This document shows positions 1 to 7,115 of a stretch of DNA of 7,115 nt, piece after piece (the stretch's first letter is position 1; the number at the start of each line of letters is the position of its first letter). The notes below the pieces were generated by a model. It saw only the letters and a list, made by a program, of their open reading frames with translations, searched no databases and was not told where the DNA came from. The translations under genes were made by a program, and so were the position numbers. The stretch is from contig JAODBN010000153.1 of NCBI GenBank assembly GCA_025463965.1, forward strand, positions 1 through 7,115, written 5' to 3'. The stretch comes from Acidimicrobiaceae bacterium (GTDB taxonomy: Bacteria; Actinomycetota; Acidimicrobiia; Acidimicrobiales; Bog-793).

Positions 1-265
1 GATCGTGAACCGCCACGACGGCGTCCTGGCGCTGTCTCGCGAGGCGGGCGCCTACGCCGAGCTCGAGGGGCCGGCCCTCGAGGTGGAGCCGTTCGACGTC
101 TCCGGGACGGCGCGGGTGCTGGCGCAGGGCCTCGAGATGGAGCCGGCAGAGCGCGCCGCGCGCGCGGCGGTGCTCGCCGAGCGGTCCTCCTCGCGCCCCC
201 CGGCGCGCTGGTTCGAGGAGGTCTCGGTCCAGGCCCGCTACCCCGCTCCGCCACCGCTCGACTGA
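1..265 (+). CDS. otsA: Trehalose-6-phosphate synthase (OtsA, GT20), C-terminal fragment
   Basis: This is the last 87 or so codons of a gene that begins left of the window; the frame is open to the edge (codons start at base 2) and ends at TGA 263-265. The family joins UDP- (or GDP-) glucose to glucose-6-phosphate to give trehalose-6-phosphate in the cytoplasm. What is visible is the end of the second Rossmann half of a GT20 glycosyltransferase: a DGVLALSREAGAYAEL stretch corresponding to the family's 'GVLVLSEFAGAA' nucleotide-sugar loop, then EPFDVSGTARVLAQGLEM, matching the usual 'NPYDVDGVAEAL..ALTM' segment, then an E/R/A-rich helix and a WFEEV ending. The GTG at base 5 is an internal valine, not a start. 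The loop reads REAGAY where FAGAA is more usual, a modest departure. The adjacent convergent gene is otsB, the next enzyme of the pathway, which supports the call. The catalytic N-terminal half is not visible, so activity cannot be judged. Confidence 0.85.
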   Translation, partial: IVNRHDGVLALSREAGAYAELEGPALEVEPFDVSGTARVLAQGLEMEPAERAARAAVLAERSSSRPPARWFEEVSVQARYPAPPPLD

Positions 266-271
266 GCCGGC

Positions 272-299
272 GCTCGGGCGCTCAGGGGAGGGCCCGAGC
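272..299. terminator. Possible bidirectional terminator hairpin between otsA and otsB
   Basis: GCTCGGGC (272-279) is the exact reverse complement of GCCCGAGC (292-299), giving an 8-bp GC stem with a 12-nt loop in the convergent junction. An alternative 6-bp stem, CTGAGC (262-267) with GCTCAG (280-285), uses the same region and contains both stop codons, one on each arm. Neither is followed by a T-run on either strand, and the hairpin reaches into the last codons of otsB, so this is only a candidate. In very GC-rich DNA such inverted repeats can also arise by chance. Confidence 0.3.
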
Positions 300-1064
300 C
301 AGCTCTTCGAGCAGCGCCCTCGCCGCTCGTGGCCCGTCGAGGACCACGTCGGCCTCGGCGAGGAGCTCTCGAGGCGCCTCCGGCCCGGCGACGGCCACCC
401 GTACGGTGGCGGTCCCGGTGCTCGACAGCTCGGCGAGCGCGCGAAACGCCGCCAGATCTCCGAGATCGTCCCCGAGAAAGCACGCGGCCTGCCGTCCGGC
501 GGCGAGCTCTCGGACCACGCTTCCCTTGTCTCTGCCAAAGCGCGGCATCAGCTCGATCGCCATCTTCCCGTGGTGGGCGACGAGCCCGTGGCGAGCCGCC
601 AGGCCTTGTGCCAACGCCTCGAGCTCGGGTCCTGAATCCGGCGCGTTGCGCCAGTGGAGGGCAAAGGTCAGCCCCTTGTCCTCGAGCTCGGCGCCGGCCG
701 GAAGCACGGGGACCTCGCCGCGGGCCGTGGCGACGAGCGCTCGCCAGGCGCGCGTCTCGTCTCCTTCGCCCCCCGGCGCGCCGACCGCCTCGACGCCGTA
801 GATGCCGTAGAGACCGAGCGTGGACGGGGCGCGCCCCTCGGTGAGCGCCGCGGCGAGGAAGGCGACTGGACGCCCGGAGATCACGGCCACACAGCCGAGC
901 CGGCCCGAAAGATCGGCCAACAGCTCGGGGACGCCATCGAGGGCGACCGCGCCGGTCGGATCCTCGACGATCTCAGACAGCGTCCCGTCGAAGTCGGTGA
1001 GAAGGCAGGAAGCGGCCGGGGCCGCCGACAGCAGCTCCACCACCTCCTGGGTGGACGAGGTCAG
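282..1064 (-). CDS. otsB: Trehalose-6-phosphate phosphatase (OtsB, HAD superfamily)
   Basis: A HAD-type phosphatase that hydrolyses trehalose-6-phosphate to trehalose, the second step of the OtsA-OtsB route, in the cytoplasm. With the start used here it has 260 residues, normal for single-domain OtsB. HAD motif I is LLTDFDGTL, with the nucleophile Asp24 and the acid/base Asp26. Motif II is VISGRP at 61-66, motif III is the lysine of GRDKGS (Lys180), and motif IV is LGDDLGD with the Mg2+-binding acids Asp199, Asp200 and Asp203. The start is uncertain. CTG at 1064-1062 overlaps the DUF3263 TGA as CTGA and gives the N-terminus (M)TSSTQEVVELL. GTG codons at 1043 and 1040 are the nearest standard starts, but the AGGAGG there (1048-1043) abuts or overlaps them; that AGGAGG sits 8 nt before another CTG at 1034. 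An upstream GTG at 1187 would overlap DUF3263 by about 125 bp and add low-complexity sequence. The product call is firm; the start is not. Confidence 0.93.
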   Translation of the reverse strand: MTSSTQEVVELLSAAPAASCLLTDFDGTLSEIVEDPTGAVALDGVPELLADLSGRLGCVAVISGRPVAFLAAALTEGRAPSTLGLYGIYGVEAVGAPGGEGDETRAWRALVATARGEVPVLPAGAELEDKGLTFALHWRNAPDSGPELEALAQGLAARHGLVAHHGKMAIELMPRFGRDKGSVVRELAAGRQAACFLGDDLGDLAAFRALAELSSTGTATVRVAVAGPEAPRELLAEADVVLDGPRAARALLEELARALP

Positions 1065-1339
1065 CGCGAGCCGTCCCGGCGGGGCGCTTGGGTCCCGAAA
1101 AAGAGGGCACGGCGCCGCTCGGTGCGCCGACGCCGCAGCCGGCGCACCACCAACGGGTCGTAGTCGAGGGCGGCACGCGAGTCGCACAGCAAGTCGAGCA
1201 GCCGGTAGTAGCGCGTGGAGGAGATCGACAGTCGACGCCGGATCGCCTGGGCTTTGGTGCCGTCCGCCGAGCTCGCCCACCAGGTGCGCTCGAAGTCGAG
1301 CACGGCGCGCTCTTGCACGCTCAATCCGTGTCCGGGCAT
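1061..1339 (-). CDS. DUF3263 family small protein
   Basis: A 92-residue basic protein of the DUF3263 family, which I know as an actinobacterial family of unknown function. The diagnostic features are visible. The N-terminal helix LSVQERAVLDFERTWW (6-21) ends in the paired tryptophans. The central LSISSTRYYRLLDLL (37-51) looks like the recognition part of a helix-turn-helix. The C-terminal segment DPLVVRRLRRRRTERRR (61-77) is strongly arginine-rich. Small size, basic charge and the helix-turn-helix-like centre are compatible with nucleic-acid binding, but that is inference. I chose the ATG at 1339 because it places the conserved 'ERAVLDFE' helix about ten residues in, as is usual for the family; the open frame continues far upstream, antisense to ccdA, without family similarity. 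No good Shine-Dalgarno precedes the ATG. Its stop TGA (1063-1061) overlaps the likely otsB start, so it is the first gene of a two-gene unit with otsB. Confidence 0.85.
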   Translation of the reverse strand: MPGHGLSVQERAVLDFERTWWASSADGTKAQAIRRRLSISSTRYYRLLDLLCDSRAALDYDPLVVRRLRRRRTERRRALFFGTQAPRRDGSR

Positions 1340-1453
1340 CAGGTCGACAATGCCGTCGACAGCGCCGCGAAGCAAGCATCCTCGCTGGGCTGGGAAAACG
1401 TCTGCTACCAGCCGACTCGCCAGGACCGCGTCTTGGTGCGAGGCTTGCCCCGC
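1340..1453. promoter_or_regulatory. Divergent intergenic spacer, DUF3263-otsB versus ccdA-amidase
   Basis: This 114-bp gap between the divergent starts of DUF3263 (ATG at 1339) and ccdA (ATG at 1454) must hold promoters for one or both units unless they lie inside genes. I find no convincing -35/-10 pair on either strand. The only clear pattern is the palindrome GTCGAC present twice, at 1343-1348 and 1355-1360. Read on the - strand it is the direct repeat TGTCGAC with 12-bp spacing, ending 3 bp before the DUF3263 start. It could be an operator or chance, since the SalI-type hexamer is common in such DNA. On the + strand GCGAGG at 1438-1443, 10 nt before the ccdA ATG, is the probable ccdA ribosome binding site. 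Confidence 0.3.
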
Positions 1454-2206
1454 ATGTCGGGCTCGGTGGGCTATGTGGTTGCGTTCGGGGGCGGCGTCGC
1501 CTCGTTCATCTCGCCGTGCGTGCTGCCCGTGGTCCCCGCCTACCTGTCGATGGTGACGGGCCTCGACATCACCGAGAGCGGTCGAGGCACCCGCCACCAC
1601 CTCGGCAAGGTGATCCGCGACACCCTGGGTTTCGTCGGCGGGTTCGCGCTGGTGTTCGTCTTGCTCGGTGTATCGGCAACGGCCATCGGCGCGGGGCTCG
1701 TGCACCACCGGCTGCTCCTGACGCGAGTCTCCGGGGCGGTGATCCTCGTGATGGCGGCGTTCCTCGCGGGCTCGTTGGCCCTTCGCCTCCCCTTTCTCTA
1801 TCGCGAGGTGCGCTTCCACCCGGCTCCCTCTCGCCTCGGCCCCGTGGCCGCCCCGATCGCTGGCGTCGCCTTCGGATTCGGCTGGACCCCGTGCATCGGG
1901 CCGGTCCTCACCTCCGTGCTCGCGGTCGCCGGGCTCGAGCGTGGCATCGGCCAGGGCGCAGCGCTGCTGGCCGTCTACGCGGCGGGTCTCGGGCTTCCGT
2001 TCTTGATCGTGGGATGCAGCTTCAGCCGCATGGCCGGTGCGCTCGCCTTCGTGCGTCGCCACTCGGGTGCCATCACCGTGGCGTCCTCGCTCCTGCTCGC
2101 CTTGTTCGGCGTTCTCCTCGTCATCAACCGGTTCTCGTGGCTCAGCACCGAGCTCGAGGCGGGCCTGCGCGCGATCGGGCTCGGTCGCCTGGTGACGGTC
2201 GGGTGA
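1454..2206 (+). CDS. ccdA: CcdA/DsbD-like cytochrome c biogenesis thiol-disulfide transporter
   Basis: A 250-residue polytopic membrane protein of the CcdA/DsbD-gamma family, which passes reducing equivalents from cytoplasmic thioredoxin across the membrane to extracytoplasmic partners such as apocytochrome c or its thiol-disulfide carriers. The two hallmark cysteines are present in their usual motifs: ISPCVLPVVPAYLS (Cys22, first helix) and GWTPCIGPVLTSVL (Cys147, fourth helix). I count six hydrophobic segments at about 5-33, 57-82, 92-112, 130-158, 168-190 and 203-225, the normal CcdA topology; length is also normal. A third cysteine (Cys188) lies in helix 5. The ATG at 1454 places the first helix at the very N-terminus as expected and follows GCGAGG by 10 nt; GTG 1436 and TTG 1433 or 1445 are less attractive. 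The gene overlaps the downstream amidase by 4 bp. No ResB/CcsA or thioredoxin-like partner is in the window, so whether it serves cytochrome c maturation or another redox partner is open. Confidence 0.92.
   Translation: MSGSVGYVVAFGGGVASFISPCVLPVVPAYLSMVTGLDITESGRGTRHHLGKVIRDTLGFVGGFALVFVLLGVSATAIGAGLVHHRLLLTRVSGAVILVMAAFLAGSLALRLPFLYREVRFHPAPSRLGPVAAPIAGVAFGFGWTPCIGPVLTSVLAVAGLERGIGQGAALLAVYAAGLGLPFLIVGCSFSRMAGALAFVRRHSGAITVASSLLLALFGVLLVINRFSWLSTELEAGLRAIGLGRLVTVG
2191..2195 (+). promoter_or_regulatory. Ribosome binding site for the amidase gene
   Basis: GGTGA, matching the 3' part of the AGGAGGTGA consensus, lies within the last codons of ccdA, 7 nt before the GTG at 2203. It supports that GTG as the amidase start and suggests translation coupled to ccdA. 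The match is short, so the support is moderate. Confidence 0.4.
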
Positions 2207-3723
2207 GGCAGGGCGAACCGGCGGGTCATCCGGACACCGCCGAGGCGGGATATCGCTCCGCTCTGTCTGGCTGTCCCGAGGTCGGACGGGTCGAGTGGGT
2301 GGAAGCGCTCTTGGAGCGCATCGGTGCCCTCGACCGGCCCGAAGAGGGACTCGGCACCGCCGCGGTCATCTCGCTCGACCCCGAGGGAGCGCTCTTCGCC
2401 GCCGAGCGCGCCGACGAGTCGCTTCGCCGTGATCCCTCTCTCGCGAAGCGGGCTCCGCTTCTCGGGGTCCCGGTCCTCGTGAAGGACAACATCGACACCG
2501 CCGGCCCGCTCGGCACCACCGCCGGCTCGCTCGCCCTCGCCCGAGCCGGGCCCTTGGTCGACGCGCCGGTCGTCGCGCGGCTGCGTGAGGCGGGCGCGGT
2601 CGTGCTCGGCAAGACCAACCTCTCCGAATGGGCGAACTTTCGCTCCGAGCACTCTTCGAGCGGCTGGAGCGGTGTCGGCGGCCAGTGCCGCAATCCGTAC
2701 GCGCTCGATCGCAGCCCGGGTGGCTCCTCGTCGGGCTCGGGCGCGGCCTTGGCCGCCGGCTACGCCCCGCTCGCCCTCGGCACCGAGACGGACGGCTCCA
2801 TCCTGTGCCCGGCCGCGCACTGCGGCCTCGTCGGGCTGAAGCCGACTCTCGGGCGGGTCAGCTCCGTCGGGGTGGTGCCGATCGCCGCGAGCTTCGACTG
2901 CGTCGGCCCAATGGCGCGCACCGTGGCGGAGGTGGCTCTCCTCCTCGACGTGCTGATCGGTGGCGGCGCCGACGGTCCCTTTGCCCTCGCCGCTCGCCCG
3001 CGCACTCTCGAGGGACTCCGGGTGGGGGTGCTCCGCCACGGGCTGACCGACGGCCCCCGCTCCACGACCGCGTGCTTCGAGGCGGCCCTCGGTGCGCTGT
3101 CGAGCGCGGGCGCGGAGCCGGTCGACGCCGGCCAGCTCCTCGCCAACGAGCGGGGGGACTCCACCGACGAGATGTTGGTGCTCCTGCACGAGTTCCGCCA
3201 CGGCGTCGAGACCTACCTGGCGGGACGCCCAGGGCCGCCCGACGCCTGCCCGCGCACCGTGGCGGAGCTCGTTGCCTTCAACGAGGCGCATCAGCGCGAG
3301 GAGCTCGCGCTGTTCGGCCAGGACATCCTCGAGCGGGCGGCCGCGGCCGGGCCCCTCGACGACCCGATGGTCGTGGCGGCCCGCGAGCGTCTGCGTTGGC
3401 GCACCGGGCCCGGAGGTATCGACGCGGCGCTGGAGAAGACCGGGGCGTCGGTGCTGGCGGTCCTCACACTCCCGCCGCCTTGGCTCATCGACCAGGTGAA
3501 CGGCGATCCGAGTGGCGTCGTCGGCGCGTATTCGAGCGCGGCGATGGCCGGCTATCCGTCGATGAACGTGCCGATCGGCACCGTCGCCGGGCTACCGGTC
3601 GGTCTCACCCTGCTCGCGCCAGCGGGCGGAGAAGCGGTGCTACTTCGCGTGGGCGCCGCGCTCGAACACGAGCTGGCGCTCGGGCTTCGCCCCGGATTTT
3701 TTCCGGCGGTCCCGCCCGTCTGA
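2203..3723 (+). CDS. Amidase signature enzyme, peptide-amidase-like
   Basis: A 506-residue amidase-signature hydrolase, a family that cleaves carboxamides through a Ser-cisSer-Lys triad. All three residues are visible: Lys94 in VLVKDNIDT, the bridging serine Ser175 in SPGGSSSGSG, and the nucleophile Ser199 in GTETDGSILCPA. The 24-residue gap between the two serines equals that in fatty acid amide hydrolase (217 to 241). The nucleophile motif reads TETDGSI rather than the common TDTGGSI. With GKTNLSEWANFRS, GQCRNPYALDRSPGG and GLVGLKPTLGRVSSVGVVPI this resembles the peptide-amidase-like subgroup, not GatA; no gatB or gatC is nearby. The C-terminal AGYPSMNVPIGTVAGLPVGLTLL block is also typical. 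The start is GTG 2203, whose GTGA overlaps the ccdA stop; it is the only reasonable start before the first conserved helix. No clear signal peptide is visible, so the enzyme is probably cytoplasmic. The substrate cannot be named from sequence; deamidation of C-terminally amidated peptides is a guess from subgroup resemblance. Confidence 0.92.
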   Translation: MRQGEPAGHPDTAEAGYRSALSGCPEVGRVEWVEALLERIGALDRPEEGLGTAAVISLDPEGALFAAERADESLRRDPSLAKRAPLLGVPVLVKDNIDTAGPLGTTAGSLALARAGPLVDAPVVARLREAGAVVLGKTNLSEWANFRSEHSSSGWSGVGGQCRNPYALDRSPGGSSSGSGAALAAGYAPLALGTETDGSILCPAAHCGLVGLKPTLGRVSSVGVVPIAASFDCVGPMARTVAEVALLLDVLIGGGADGPFALAARPRTLEGLRVGVLRHGLTDGPRSTTACFEAALGALSSAGAEPVDAGQLLANERGDSTDEMLVLLHEFRHGVETYLAGRPGPPDACPRTVAELVAFNEAHQREELALFGQDILERAAAAGPLDDPMVVAARERLRWRTGPGGIDAALEKTGASVLAVLTLPPPWLIDQVNGDPSGVVGAYSSAAMAGYPSMNVPIGTVAGLPVGLTLLAPAGGEAVLLRVGAALEHELALGLRPGFFPAVPPV

Positions 3724-3752
3724 GGGCCCGACTCGGCGCGAGACCGGGTCCT

Positions 3753-3773
3753 GCCGAGCGTGCCTCGCTCGGC
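3753..3773. terminator. GC-rich hairpin in the convergent amidase/EEP spacer
   Basis: GCCGAGCG (3753-3760) pairs perfectly with CGCTCGGC (3766-3773) around a 5-nt loop (TGCCT). It sits in the 52-bp gap between the amidase stop (3721-3723) and the stop of the opposing EEP gene (3776-3778). A competing stem CTCGGC (3732-3737) with GCCGAG (3753-3758) shares one arm. Position and stability fit a shared terminator for two convergent units. There is no T-run on either strand, so it would be a non-canonical terminator of the sort often proposed in high-GC genomes, or a Rho-independent-like pause site. Confidence 0.5.
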
Positions 3774-3775
3774 CC

Positions 3776-4575
3776 CTACCAGGAGATGCGGGCGCGCACG
3801 GGGCGATGGTCCGCGCCGGCCGGCGCCAGCACCTCGCCCTCGGCGTCTCGCACCGCCCGGTTGACGAGGACGTGATCGGGCTGGCAGATCGGCCGCCAAG
3901 CTGGCCACGTCCGCCCGCGCACCGCCCGGCGCCAGCCCGGGAGCGCGAGCACGAGCGGCGGCCCGAAACAGTTCATGTCGCCCATCAGCACACCGGGCGT
4001 CGACGACTCGGCAAGCAGGCGCCGCAGCTCTGCGATGCGCAGCGGCGAGCCCTGGCTGAGGTGAGGGAAGTGGGTCCCGACGACGATGACCGAGGAGTCG
4101 CCGACCCGGACCTCGGCGCGAAGTGCCACCCGGTCCATCCAGTCCCGCTTCAGGCGGGTGATCGGGAGGACCTCCGCGGAGCGAACCGGAACGCGGCTCA
4201 AGAGCGCCACGCCGATGCCGCCGCGCGCCGCCTCGGGCTGGCGCGTCCGGCCGCGGCGGATCCGGCGACGGCGCCGGTGGCCGAGGATCTGCACCCCGGG
4301 CGACCGGTCGCCGCCGGGGCCCCACCGGTGTGACTCGGCCCGGCTCAGCGGTGGCGGCTCGAGAATGCGCGCCTTCGCCAGCTGAGCGTCGGCGACGACC
4401 TCGTAGCCGGCGGCCTTGGCGATCTCGGCAAGCGAGTCGCCCTCTTCGGGAAAGAACGCCTCGGCGAGGAACACGACGTCGGAGTCGAGCGAGCGCACCG
4501 AGGCTGCCAGGTCGTAGCGGCGGCCCCAGCCGTCAGCCCCGACGTGGACGTTGAAGGAGGCGACCGTGAGCGTGC

Positions 4576-4579
<4 letters not shown>
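3776..4579 (-). CDS. Endonuclease/exonuclease/phosphatase (EEP) superfamily hydrolase
   Basis: A 267-residue protein of the EEP (DNase I/exonuclease III-like) superfamily of metal-dependent phosphodiesterases and phosphatases. The catalytic set is present in order: Asn10 in ASFNVHVG, metal-binding Glu40 in VVFLAEAFF, Asp149-Arg150, His170 in VVGTHFPH, Asp201 and Asn203 in LMGDMN, Asp235 in PDHVLV, and the terminal Asp257-His258 in GADHRPV. It is therefore probably active, but the family covers nucleases, sphingomyelinases, lipid and inositol phosphatases, and the substrate cannot be read from the motifs. Residues 83-119 form an insertion with an arginine cluster (RRRRRIRRGR, 102-111) between the second and third core strands. 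No signal peptide is visible. The start is taken as CTG 4579-4577, overlapping the acnA TGA as CTGA, giving (M)STLTVASFNVHVG. No ATG, GTG or TTG exists in frame for over 40 codons upstream, and the first downstream one (GTG 4498, codon 28) would remove the Asn10 strand. It is translationally coupled to acnA. Confidence 0.88.

Positions 4580-7115
<2,536 letters not shown>

Noticed and set aside
1340..2062. Upstream extension of the DUF3263 frame, antisense to ccdA.
   Set aside because: It has no similarity to the family and would add 241 residues to a normally small protein; ATG 1339 fits the conserved N-terminus.
820..2202. Very long + strand open frame running upstream of the amidase, antisense to otsB and through ccdA.
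   Set aside because: Its translation before 2203 is arginine/alanine-rich low-complexity sequence overlapping three well-supported genes. Only the part from 2203 onward shows family motifs. Long empty frames are expected at this GC content.
1975..3291. 438-codon - strand open frame antisense to the amidase.
   Set aside because: The composition is typical of an antisense shadow (R, G, A, E, H rich), there is no recognisable domain, and the + strand amidase there is unambiguous.
2203..3723. GatA, subunit of the Glu-tRNA(Gln) amidotransferase.
   Set aside because: The nucleophile motif TETDGSI and the flanking blocks fit the peptide-amidase-like group, and no gatB or gatC is adjacent.

Overview
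The window is about 7.1 kb of very GC-rich DNA with strong G/C bias at third codon positions and almost no non-coding sequence. It carries a DUF3263 gene, a family I know as actinobacterial, and an aconitase of the AcnA type. Together these point to a high-GC actinobacterium; I cannot place it more precisely from sequence alone. I see no tRNA, rRNA, CRISPR array, insertion sequence or prophage gene. The content looks like ordinary chromosomal housekeeping genes, not an accessory island.

Layout from left to right: (1) the C-terminal end of a trehalose-6-phosphate synthase (otsA, + strand, cut by the left edge). (2) Tail to tail with it, 16 bp away, is trehalose-6-phosphate phosphatase (otsB, - strand), preceded on the same strand by a small DUF3263 gene whose stop codon overlaps the likely otsB start. 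(3) A 114-bp divergent spacer. (4) A + strand pair, a CcdA/DsbD-like six-helix thiol-disulfide membrane transporter overlapping by 4 bp (GTGA) an amidase-signature enzyme with peptide-amidase-like motifs. (5) A 52-bp convergent spacer holding a GC-rich hairpin. (6) A - strand pair, acnA (cut by the right edge) followed by an endonuclease/exonuclease/phosphatase (EEP) superfamily protein whose reading frame starts on the acnA stop codon.

The genes form two small - strand units (DUF3263-otsB and acnA-EEP), one + strand unit (ccdA-amidase) and the otsA end. Trehalose synthesis is the one pathway with two consecutive enzymes here: OtsA makes trehalose-6-phosphate and OtsB removes the phosphate. 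The other pairings (CcdA with an amidase, aconitase with an EEP hydrolase) are tightly coupled physically but have no obvious shared pathway.

I did not find a clear new biological system. The most interesting observation is about translation. All three same-strand junctions are 4-bp NTGA overlaps (GTGA once, CTGA twice). For the EEP gene, and possibly for otsB, the start is best explained as a non-standard CTG codon fused to the upstream TGA stop. For the EEP gene no ATG, GTG or TTG is available in frame anywhere near the required N-terminus.
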